NCBI GenBank assembly: GCA_963691655.1
Contig: OY829329.1
Coordinates: 79,540,613 to 79,604,612 of the forward strand
Reading direction: 5' to 3'
DNA length: 64,000 nt
Source: Toxonevra muliebris
Lineage: Eukaryota; Arthropoda; Insecta; Diptera; Pallopteridae
Below are positions 1 to 11,430 of the stretch, one piece after another. Within the stretch, counting starts at the first letter, position 1, and every line of letters starts with the position of its first letter. Under the pieces are notes generated by a model, which did no database searches, was not told the origin of the DNA, and worked only from the letters and a program-made list of their open reading frames with translations. The position numbers and the translations under genes were made by a program.

Positions 1-3000
1 TTAATTAATTATGTATTATGCAAGTACATTACTTATCATTTAATGAAGCTATTATATTACTTAACTTAGTTTGAGTGTATAAAAATTCTAAAGCTTTAAG
101 TTTTTTAAACTTTCTCGTTTTTATTTTCATGAAGTTTGGACTGAAATGGAATGCACGCTTAACATACAAAAAAAACTCATACAACTTTTTTTAATTGACT
201 CGTTTTTGCGTTACTTAAATAAACTTTAATATTTAATGCTATCTCTGCTTTTCAGTTTCACAATAAAAATTGCAATAACTTCACATTATACAAAATAAAA
301 AATAAAATTGTTAAAAGTTAAGTTTGTCTTGTTATCGATTGTGATAAAAAGAAATAACAATACATTAACTTGTGTAATTTACAGAAAAATACACAAACAC
401 TCCTTAAGTTAAACGTGAAGCGCACTAAAATCTCGTATATGATAAAACAAATTTCGCCGCCACTGTAACAGCAAGCAATTGGTTGTGTATGAATGAACTG
501 GTTTTCCAGTGAGAGAGGAAGCGTTTCAAAGCGGCATTTTAACGTCCATGAATATTTCACTGTTTTTTCTACTCATTTGAATGCTTCTCTTAACCTTCTT
601 TGGAAGCGCTTTTTCGCATATTTGGAAGCACTTCCATGAGAGCACTTAGTAAGCGCTTGAAAAGAATTCTTAGGTAGCGTTTAAAATATTCTCGTTGAGT
701 TGCTATGAAAGGTAACGAAAAATACAATAAATTTTTGTTATAAAACAAAAAATATCTGGGGTAACCTATAATTTCGTGCTGCATCTGTATGTGAGTATGT
801 GTCTGTTCGCCACCCCGCGCTATTTTTATTTATATAAATATTTACCAAATAGCATTTAATTTCTCTTATCAGTGAATTCGAACTTACAAAAACAACATAG
901 TCTTTTTTATTTTTTTTTGCTTGTTTGAAAACACAAATCTATCACAAAGTTATAATTTATACCCTACATTTCAAATATGTGATTACATTCATTTCGAGTT
1001 ATTGGGTTGAGGAAGCAGGGGGTGTGTGGCAGCTGGAATAACAGCACTAAATTAGATTCCTACATATTTTTCATTTGATTTCTATTTTTCCAAGTAATTT
1101 TGGTAATTTTAACGGGAATTTTGTTTATCTTTTTCATAAAGGCTCTCTCTAAGTTTTCTACAATACTTTAGGCATTCCATATTTATAAGTTTATTTTATA
1201 TGATAAACATTTGGAAATATTTCGGATACACATTTTTACATATGTAGAAAAGAGGTCTTTAAACTCATTTTCTTGAAAATATACAGTATAAACTCGATAA
1301 AATAAACTAATGTAGAAAAAAACAGTTTTAGCAAGGATTAGTTGAACCGTTTGAAAAAGAATTTCTAGCACTTCTCATCTGAGCATTCTTAGTGTAATTT
1401 CTATAAGATTAAAGACAGACGATTAAAAAATGGATTACCGTCTTTGAACCCAACGTTAGGATTTCAATGTCATTGAGCATCTGATCCAGTATTTTTCTTC
1501 ACAAATGAGCGTAGTTTTTATTTTTTTCTCTGACAGCCAAGCAACACTTTTGCTTTGGCGTTTTCAACCCATTTATTTTTCAAAAACGTACTAAAATGTT
1601 TGTTAGTCAATACAATTAATGTGAAGAACCCATTCAACAAACTGGGCCTGCCCGCCTCCCCTCATCCTTGGCGTAAATCTTGTCACGCCACCCTTTATTG
1701 CTAGAAAGTGTTCATCTGTTAAGCATATTGACTCCGATCTTTGTGCGGGCTGAGTCTTTTCTTGTGGCCTTATTCCAGATAAACTAAAAGACAATTATCA
1801 GTCCAACCCCTACACCAAAGCAGTCTCATGATTCTATTAATCGAGGTCGAACTGCATTCACTATTGGCCTGATAACTGAGAAGTGTGTGGAATTATTGTT
1901 GCTATGTTCGCCGTTTCTGTGTTTAAATATTGTTATGTTTATATGTATTTGTATTTTTTTCAAAATATATATTATTCTTCTTTGAGAAACAAAATTTATA
2001 TTTAGAAAACCATTTCAGCTTGATTATTTGAAATGTTTGCTTTCGGTTGACTATGTTTAAAGATTATTAAGAGTAATTGGTTTTGAATTATACACAAAAA
2101 ACCAATTATAATGTTAGGAAAGTTATTGTAATTGTGTCCTGATCTATGTAATATATTAAGCGTCGCTTTTCTCTACCTAGTATTATACTTAGAGTAGCAG
2201 TCTGGTCTCCTTCTTGGTATTTGATACACAGAACAGGGGATATTTTTTTTTATTTAAATCCTATTGAGCTTGTATTGTATTATTCCATATCTTATTTTTT
2301 GCTCACTACTGTATTGAAAAAAAAAACAATTTTCTTCTTCTAAAATATTCAAATATAAATCATTTTTGAAAATAAAATGAAACGCGCGATCGAAATTTTT
2401 GTTCAGATTATGATATTTATTGAATCTTTTACTTGGGGTTCTGGTTTAGAACGACGAAAATCACTTCTTTGAAAATCTGTGTTTTTGTTGAACTTGAACT
2501 TCAATTATAGTAATTGATTAAATAACTTTTCAGTTTTGCACTTGACAAAATAATTATGTTTCCGAAAAAAAAGAGTCGTTGTTCACGGTAGATTTTTTGA
2601 TCTTACAAATAAGGTTCCCCCTTACATTATGCTCATGTTATAGAAATAGTTTTAAAGAAAAATGTGTTTCACATTGGCGAATACAGAAATTGCAGAAAAA
2701 AAAAGGGCGGGTTAATTTATTTGTTCCTTTTAAAAGCATTTTAATCAAGAAGCAATGACCCATTGCATCTACTAGTGCTCTTGCCGATATGTCAATACTA
2801 CAATTAAGCCACCCTCATTGAATGCATCCAGTATAGAGATAACTCGAAAATAACTGATATGACTAAAGATATCGGTTATGAAGACTATAAAAAAGTTAAT
2901 CAATCGTTCAAGAAAGACATTTAGTTACCCTTCTTTGGTTCTGAACTCTTTTAGGGTATCAGCAGGTCTTAATTTAAAAGGATTATGATGCTGCTGATAT

Positions 3001-3470
3001 TTAATATTAATAGGCTTAGGTCTAACTAACAAATTATGAATTGAATAAAAACAGTTCTTCCTCGAAAAATGAAAATTCATCGCTAAATCAACACTATAGA
3101 TATACCAGATCTCTAATATTTTTTCTTTACAAGGTATTGTTTCCTTAATTGCATTAAAACTAGTCCTGCGACTCTGCTTTTTAAAAAGTGAGAATTCAGG
3201 ATTTGGGTTAACCCTTTCCATTTTTCCATTCAGAGAAAGTTCAATATTTGTCGACCGCTTGTAATACTTTTATCATAAATGGCGGTTCAGAAATTCTAGG
3301 GGGACTGAGATTCGAAAATTTGCTCTAATTTCGAATAATAAGGGGGAAGGGTCAATTGCCTCCTCCCCTGGCTTTTGTTCAATACCACAGGTTCAAAATA
3401 TGTTTTAAAAGTAATTTTATTTTTGCTGAACATTAAAATATAATTGAATTAACAGTTAAGTAGTTATGGA
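1..3470. other. AT-rich non-coding DNA, no gene seen
   Basis: Open frames here are at most about 100 codons, have strongly AT-driven composition (Phe, Lys, Ile, Asn, Tyr) and show no recognisable domain on either strand. Homopolymer A/T runs are common. I saw no splice-linked exons, tRNA or clear repeat. It could hold upstream regulatory DNA or a missing first exon of the ABCG gene that becomes recognisable at 21335, but nothing in the sequence shows that. Confidence 0.5.
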
Positions 3471-3495
3471 CGTTTACAAAGAACGAAAATTGTAG

Positions 3496-3778
3496 TCAGG
3501 GTCGGAGCACTGTAAAAAATCAATAAAAAATTGAAAATATTGAAAGAGAAAGGAAAAACTACACTTGAAAACCGGGAAAACAGACCTGAATTCATAAAAA
3601 TCCCTCTGTGTGAATTTTAAGGAGAATTTGATTTTTTTTATACACACACGATACGATACGTTAAAATGATACAAAAAACATGCACGGGTGAAAAAAAATA
3701 TTTCCAAAGTCAAAACGCAACATTACAACAAAGTTTTCGGTGTCCCGACTCTGATTACAAACACTGCTCCGACCCTGA
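3496..3778. repeat. Candidate short inverted-repeat element (MITE-like)
   Basis: The left end TCAGGGTCGGAGCACTG (3496-3512) is matched in reverse complement by CACTGCTCCGACCCTGA (3762-3778), with one mismatch in 17, enclosing about 280 bp. A further copy of the right-end motif, ACACTGTTCCGACCCTGAC, lies at 4092-4110 in the same direction as the one at 3762, and a weaker copy is near 3741. The enclosed DNA has no recognisable protein. This resembles a non-autonomous DNA element with a partial second insertion or tandem terminal repeat. I could not define a TSD, so the family is unassigned. Confidence 0.45.
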
Positions 3779-4573
3779 CAGCATTTACCGACGCATCATT
3801 TACAGCATATTCGTATGATGCAAACACCATGAAAAAATATTTCTACTTCTTAAACCTTATCGAACAATTTAAGTTAACATACTTTGATGTTTGCATGTTA
3901 TTTTTAAATTAATGCACTTTTTCTAGCACTGTAAAAAAGTTTATTTAATGTTTTTTTAACACGCGGTCACGTAACATTTATATAACCTTCACACTTTGAA
4001 CTCGAAATGACATGAAAAGTTTGATTTCGCCATGACAAACAATACTGTAAATTAACTTAACGGACGACAGTGAGATATAACGGAGAAAACGACACTGTTC
4101 CGACCCTGACAGCACCCCAACCATGACGACACTCCCCTATATATTTGTCATTAGTGTAATACGTTCAATATTACGTATGAAAATATAAAAATTTACGAAA
4201 ATATTTTACTATAACAAAAAAAAAAAAAAATTAATTTGTTTCTTTTCACCAAGAATCGCTTTTCGAAAATGTTAGAATACAGCTAAATACCTTCTTCCAC
4301 TTAACACTTTGGTTAACAATGCAAATTTGAACTTACTTGTAATTGAGAGGTTTAAATTGCACTAAATTTATAGGTTTAATTAGATAAAGTTCCTTGGGCT
4401 TATTGGTATCGTTTTTCTAAACGATATTCTCAGCCCCAATTCGAATTACAAGATATCAACCCAGCAGAAAACTTTTGTAGTGCATTTTTTGAAAAACCCT
4501 TAAAATAATTTTCTTATTTAAAAATGTCATAGGAGAAGAAGTGAATGAAATGGGTCTTCTATTCATAAAGTAT

Positions 4574-5250
4574 AATTCAGGGCTGTTCTGACAACCGAAG
4601 CGGAATTGCTTCGGAAACGGAATTGAAGTCCGATTCGGATTCAAAAAGGTGTTCTGCATTCAGAAGGGAATTGAAAATTTCGAACTGAAATTGAATCCGC
4701 TTAGAACTTATGTCCAAGGGGTACGTTTAGTGATTTTTGACATTACAATTGTTTTGAAGTTTAATTAATTAAAAAATTTAGCAAAAAAATAAAATAAAAC
4801 CAAGTTTTAAAAATGTAAATAAACAAAATTTATTTTTGTAAAATATTTATAAATTTCGTAATATATATATTGTAATTAGGGGGAAACATAAAAATGCAGC
4901 TCAAAACTTAATTTTTTTCTTCTCTATTCTTCTGACTCTCAACTAAAATTGCTGCCAAAACTACAAAGCTCATTTTTATCAACTTAAAATACTCAAAAAT
5001 AAATTTTTGCAAAAATAAAACAATTACATTTAATTCTTTTGTTTTTTCTTTGACAATTTCTATTTGTTCAAAAAAAAACAAATCCACACGCTCTTAGCTG
5101 ATCGGATTGAATCCGATTGAAATTTCATAAAATCGGATGTCAGAGCATCTACAATCGGATTTAATCCGATAGCGATTCCGAAAATCTGACTGCAGAACAC
5201 GGAACAACGGAATCAATTCCGTTTCCGAAAAGAAACGGATATCAGAATAG
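4574..5250. repeat. Candidate non-autonomous DNA transposon with long imperfect inverted repeats
   Basis: The left arm (about 4574-4690) contains TTCGGAAACGGAATTGA, followed by GTGTTCTGCATTCAGA. The reverse complement of the right arm (about 5160-5250) contains TTCGGAAACGGAATTGA, followed by GTGTTCTGCAGTCAGA. Both arms also begin with a CT[G/A]TTCTGA-like segment. The arms are roughly 80-90 bp and diverged. The interior of about 450 bp is AT-rich and contains CGGATT/AATCCG repeats (5100-5170) but no protein. The paired arms support a MITE-like element, but a TSD is not clear. Confidence 0.5.
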
Positions 5251-8200
5251 GGATGACAGGGCACAAACAGCAGATTGTTGTGAAATAAATCGAAAAATTA
5301 GGAGAAAATGACAACAAGCATTTTTTAAAAACTTAAATTTCCTAAATTATTACTAAATGATAAAATTCATTTAAATCACAATTATTACTAATATTTTCGC
5401 TTTATGAGTATAGTCATAGTCATCAAAAACGAAAACCAATCTATATAATTAAAGCTTCTTAAATCAATTAAGACATGAACAAATTAAGGACATCATTTGT
5501 ATCAGAGTACTAATAATAATACAAATTAATAATTCATTTCTAGGACTCCAAAAATATCATAAATAAGTAAATTGATCTTGATCTTGAGGAACTAGGAACA
5601 AGAAAGTTAAAAATATTATCCTTTATTCTATAATTATATAAAGCTTAATTTGTGTTACTCATAACTAATAAAATAAAAACCATTTTAATAATCTTTAAAC
5701 AAAATAACGATATAGTTTTATTAAACCATAGATAAAATTTGGAGGTATTTGAACAATTAGAAAATGAGTCACTAATAACACTAAAATGAGTCATCAGAGT
5801 GTTTGATATGAATCATCAGGCTGCATGAATTTAATCTACCTACAAATCTAATAAGAATGATTCAGTCGCTATCATAATTGCATATTGGCATGAATATGAA
5901 GCATGTGTAATGTGTTTACATAGATATTTGAATGCCTACCCCTAACTACTTCATATACATATGTAAATATGCAAAAATTAAGACACGAAAACATATGCTA
6001 ATTGATTTTATTTATTTTTTTTTATCTTTTGGGGATGAAATTTATAAAAACAAATAAATAAATAAATAAGCTCACTTATTTCATTAAAAACAATATCAGC
6101 CAAGTCAATGTAGTTATTTCTTTAACATACTTTGTTCTTAACATCACATTTAATTGAGCTTAAGTGAACTTAATTAAACAAAAGAGAATAAACAAACACA
6201 CTCATATTTCTGCTATAATAATTGCAGCTTTGGATAATCTTTCTTTTGTTTTTACTATTTAAAATTTCAGCGATCTTTGCGTGTATTCTCAATTTACAAG
6301 TAATACCCCACACTTTCAAGATTTTTTGCGTTTTTACGATTTTAGACATAACTAAGAGTGACTGTCATCAGGAAAAGGTATATTTATGTCCATATCATAT
6401 CAGCCTGACATCGTATATAAGTAATTGGTGTTACTAACTACAATACTGCGATCTATGCACATTTGTATAAATGTGATTTAAACTTTTCAGGCATGAATGA
6501 ACTTAGTTTTTATTTATTTTTTTTTTTTTGTTTTGCGTTGTCACTTTATCAATTTGTTTTGCAAATTTTAAATCATTTGGCAAAAAAATATTCGTTCGGT
6601 TGATTTTGAACTTGAATTAATGCAGCAAAACTAATGAACATGCACGTGATGAAAATTATTAAATTACATAGATATAAATTTCTGTTTTATTTTTATTGGT
6701 GGTTGTACTTAGATATTTGTTGATTTTGTTTGGTATTAAAAAAAATAGCACAATTGAATTTCTAATTATTATTTTTAATTAGATTATTTGTTTTTTTTTT
6801 GCCGCTCAATTTGAATTTATAAATTCTGTTTTATTTTTTGTTTTAAATTTAGTTATTTTTAATTTAATACCGATCGAGGCTCGGAGAAGAAACCTTTATA
6901 AAATAAATCGGTATTTAGTCATACTCAATAAATAAAACCTTAAATGAGGAAAAAAATCATTGCAATATAGCTTAGGATATTGTGAAGCACTGATCCACAA
7001 AAGAAAGAAATGCGTATCTAAATACCCGGATATGACACACGACTTCTTGAGGGGAACGGAGCTAGAAGTAATTAAATGAAAACATATGGCACAACAGCTA
7101 TTTGAGGTACTAGCAGGCCGTATCTACTATATAGGCAACTAGGAGGCGACATTTTGGCTTCAACTACATAAATTATTCCAAAATTTATATAACAATTCAT
7201 TTCACTTCAAACTTTGAACGCCTTTTTTTCTCAACAGAGTTTTGAAAGTCGGTGAGCAGGATTATTAAAAGCAGATGTAAAATATTTTACCATAGCCTAA
7301 GACTTCAGTTTATTCAAAGCTCTTTTCATAATATTTCTCTATATTGCTTCTTCAACGCTAGCAGGATCTCTGATCATTATACCCGACGCGTTCTCAAAAG
7401 TTTTGTGTCTTTTATGTCTATGTTTTTTATTTTAATAAATGAATTAATATGATATGAAAAATGTGTGTCTTTTCATAAATATACATACAATATGTGCCTC
7501 GCCACACAAGAACTTCGAGATCAAATTTCTAACATTTTTTTATATTCTTAGATAGAAGAGGGGAAAGGGAGACTTAACGTAACGAATCTCAATGACGAAC
7601 GGAAACATTTTTCTTATGCCTTTTTACTCTTGGAGTTTTGCCATTGTCATTCAGTTTTTGCATTGCAACGAATATCGCATCCAGGCATTTTGCCTGGTAG
7701 TCATGGAGAGGAAACCAATCATAATCAATTCTTTTGCAGGCTACACACGAAACAAAGAGTACTAGTTCCTTCAGAACTCCCAAAAACTCCCCTTTAAATT
7801 CGGTCTTGCTTCTGAGAGATTCGAAACCTCGACCAGCAATGCAGAGGGAATACCTTTATACCTCTACTTAAAATTTTAATTTTTATCGCACAGTTTTTTT
7901 CACATCTGCAGAATTTTATTTTTCCCCCCTCTAATTCATTAATTAACATATTTTTTCCATAAGTTTTATAGTTGCTTCCTTTTTTGGAATCAATATAAAT
8001 ATGAAAAAACAAAAAACAAACGCGTCACACACACATGTCAAAGCAGCTCATAATTATTTTTGATTTCATTCAACTTTATGTGAACAAATAAAAAAAAAAT
8101 TTTAGTTTTTCCAATATACAAAAATTAATCTGATTAGAAACAACAAAAATAGAATAACGTTAATCTTTATGAGTTGCTCCCATGTTTTTTATTTGAATAC

Positions 8201-8444
8201 AATTGGATTTGCCTGCATTGGAAAAAAACACGATTACTAATAGTTAAATATGTACTACAAGAAAATACAAGTTTTAAATAATTTTTTAATAGGTAATTAT
8301 CGAATAAATATAGATGAATAATTTCAGATAGATTTAGTTAAATTATTGTTTCATATCGTCCCAACGTTCGATTAATCGAACAGCAATTTTGAAAACTCGT
8401 CAAAAATGCATTTATAAATTTTTCCCAAAAGTAATCACCATTGA
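5251..8444. other. AT-rich non-coding DNA
   Basis: No gene, RNA or transposase fragment was recognised on either strand. A short (AAAT)n tract sits near 6050-6070. Open frames of 64-72 codons at 6222, 7252, 7589 and 7794 have random-looking composition. Confidence 0.45.
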
Positions 8445-9515
8445 CACCGGGGCACATTTGACTTTGCAATTTTCAGTGTGACCACGCCCTAAAAGCCAAA
8501 AAGTTAAAATGCAGAAAAAACCTTTATTTGTTTTAAAAAAAGTTATGAACTTTGAAGGTTCTACTTTAACTCTTCATGGATTAATAAGTTTTGTAAATTT
8601 GCTAACGCTGATGTAATTTTCGACAACTAGTATGTAAGCGTTTTGTGAATTAATTTTAATTGTTTTTAAAAAAAGAGTAACAAAATTTGTTAGCACTGAT
8701 CTTTAATGTTAACAAAATAAAAGTTTGTTTTGTGAAAATAAAACAAGATAAATTGAAAAAAAAGAAACAAATCATTAAGAGCTTTTGGGTTACTTTTGAC
8801 TTTTACCAAAGGGGCAAATTTAACATATATCAATTGTTTCCTATATTGGAGATTTACGCATTTACAATAAAATTGTTATATTTTCTTTCTATACATTTTT
8901 AAAGATATGGTACGTAGCTAAAAAGACAAACCGAAGCGAAAATGAAGGGAAATATTTCAGATATTAGAAATAAGCGTGAAACGGTGGCAACAGCTTCCAA
9001 AAAATATGGGGTAATTAAGACAACATTTAAGGTCTTTCATACTAAATCTAGGTGTCGTACCCCTTTTCCAATCCCATCCACATTTTCCAGTAGTATGACA
9101 CTGCCAATCGACATCTTTGCGCGAAATTTCAGTACTGTACCGTAAATGGTTCTAGATATATGCCCACAAAACATATAGTTGGTATGGGAGGTGCCACAAC
9201 CACTTGTAATTTTGAACTCAGACTATGCCTATCTTATGAGCAGAGATGTAATGCATCATTATGAAATTTTAAATGAAAATTTTGTTAAATAAAGTGCAAA
9301 TAAGAATAATAATAGTCAGAACAGAAAAATAAAATAATAGTAATAAAATAATAATGTATCATTGTACAAATTTGTGTCAATCTCTGCTGAGGTTTCAGTG
9401 TTATTTCGAGACATACACACATATTTTAATTTTTATGCATATATATATATATACGTATGACAAAGTTATTGACTTTTGTCAAATGTGCCTCTTGTAAAGT
9501 CAAATGCGCTCCGTG
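8445..9515 (+). mobile_element. Degenerate pogo-like DNA transposon remnant
   Basis: The terminal inverted repeats are visible. GGGGCACATTTGACTTTGCA near 8449-8468 matches, in reverse complement, the right end at about 9493-9515 (GGAGCGCATTTGACTTTACA), about 17 of 20. Inside, a 67-codon + strand frame at 8942-9145 reads KRETVATASKKYGVIKTTF, which resembles the psq/CENP-B-type helix-turn-helix start of pogo/Tigger/jerky-class transposases (ASKKYGVPxTTL style). No DDE catalytic region is seen, so it is a non-autonomous or decayed copy. A related motif, ACCAAAGGGGCAAATTT, occurs near 8808. The pogo assignment rests on the short HTH match and is tentative. Confidence 0.5.
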
Positions 9516-11010
9516 CCTGGGGCATTTTTGACAAAATGGGTTTTTTGGAAAAAGTAAAAAGAGGGGTGCAGTTTTTATAAGAATATAGTTTTTTTGCGTT
9601 TTGATCTAGAAAAATCAATGTCTTAAAAACAGTAAGATCTTTTACAATCTATCAATAATTTTCGGAATTACAGGCCTTTAAAGATTAAGTTTCAAAGGTA
9701 CCCCACTTTGCCCTACTGACTTTAAAATGGCATTTAGATAATTTAAAAATATGGTATTTTATTTTATCTGACTTCAAGGCCAGGCGAACAGACATACTTT
9801 TTTGGAATGTGGTTTTGAAAATTAACAAAAAAAATAGTAAAATTAATTATTTTGCATTGAATTGAGAAATCCACCTAGATAAAATAACAAATTTGATGTG
9901 GAAATTATAACTTCACAGGCCCCCATATATTTTTCAGAGGCTACAGCTGACCAAACTTTTGTAAAAAAAATATAATAGTCAAAATTCAACAAAATACATA
10001 TTTTCTGTTTTTAACTTAATATAACTTCTAAAATACTGTATTAAATACATTTAATCCCAAAGAATACTTGTTGCTCATGATGTGGCGTAAACAAATTTTT
10101 CTTTACACCTGATCACCTCATTTTCTTGGGGTAAGTGCAAAACTACTACTATACCCTCTAACATATGTAGGTTGATTATAAATTTTACCCGAAAATAATA
10201 AGTTAATCTTCAATCCTCTAATTTCAGGCATTAATTTTTCTTCAACATGAAATCTAAACCATACATAAATTGCCGACAACAAACTGTACACGGATTCTGA
10301 AAGTAGGGTTTTCTTAGACTGTTTTTTAAAAAAATGCTGTACGCACATCATTGGAATGAATCAATGTTTTACACTCCATAACGACTGCGTTTGTTGAGAA
10401 GAGGTGGTAAATATTAGGGATATGAACCAAACATAAGAATTTTGCAGTATGGCTTGGTTCAGCGGTACTTGTTCATAAAATCTCTGGTTTGGTTTAAAAA
10501 TAATTTGGAAGAAATTTAGAAAAAAGTTTTCCAAATTAAAAATAGTACATAATAATGAAGAGGGCCTGCTTCAAAGTATAACAAAACGTTTTGGAAAAAA
10601 CTTTTCTACACAAACACAACAGACATCATTCACTAATATCTGACGATGTCAGAAAACCCTGTCCAATATGTTCTAAAGTTTCAAAACAAAAATAGCAACA
10701 AGTTTATAGAACAATAATGGTTCTATTCAATAACATGATTCAGTGAAAGTAATTATCATCTACTTTAGAATATTTTGGCTTATATGTATTGTTGAAATAA
10801 GGGAACTATCACAAAGATCGCTGATGAGGAACTTTTATAAACTTTTGTTATTCTTCTAGCATAGTATGTTCATTAAAGCCTATCTATTTTAATAATGGTT
10901 TAGTTCATGGTTCAGTTCGAGTCACTCAAATTGCAAATGTTTCGATTCATAATTGGTTTGGTCCTTGGAATATGGTTGGTCTCTTTTGAAAACAAGAAAG
11001 ACTCTTCGGC
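9516..11010. other. AT-rich non-coding DNA
   Basis: No supportable gene on either strand. The minus-strand frame at 10118-10351 (77 codons) has no recognisable domain. Confidence 0.4.
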
Positions 11011-11029
11011 ATTTTAAGTTCTAACTTTT

Positions 11030-11430
11030 ACTCCGGAGCCACCATAAGAATATTTTTGAAACCAAAATAGGGGCCAAAAATGGATTTTCAAACCCAAACC
11101 CTGGTGCACTAAATTTCAACAAACTCGGTCGGTCTATGGTGGTGCTCCAATACAAGGCTAAAAATAGGTTCTGAAAAATATTCCAAAAGGGCTGCGGAGT
11201 AAAAATTAGTACTGTTTATATAAAACTCAAAATGCGGTAAAGAATTAAAATAAAAATTTAGACCAAAAATTGGTTTATTGTCTCAAAAACGCCGGTGTAC
11301 AAAATTTCAATAAACTCGGTTATCCCATAGTAGGCGCTTCAGTACGCGGTTTCAGGAGGCCAATAATAGAGGCCAGAAATAGATTTTAAAAATATTCCAA
11401 AGGAGGTTTCGGAGCAAAAATAAGTAAAAA
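11030..11430. repeat. Two-copy diverged tandem repeat, unit about 200 bp
   Basis: The same string of short motifs occurs twice in the same order. GGTGCACTAAATTTCAACAAACTCGGT-like sequence near 11104 corresponds to GGTGTACAAAATTTCAATAAACTCGGT-like sequence near 11293. ATTCCAAAAGGGCTGCGGAGTAAAAAT-like sequence near 11180 corresponds to ATTCCAAAGGAGGTTTCGGAGCAAAAAT-like sequence near 11394. The offset between copies is about 190-215 bp, so indels separate them. No protein or known element was recognised. Confidence 0.5.

Noticed and set aside
1603..1794. 63-codon minus frame with mixed composition
   Set aside because: Looked less AT-driven than its neighbours, but it has no recognisable motif and no linked exons.
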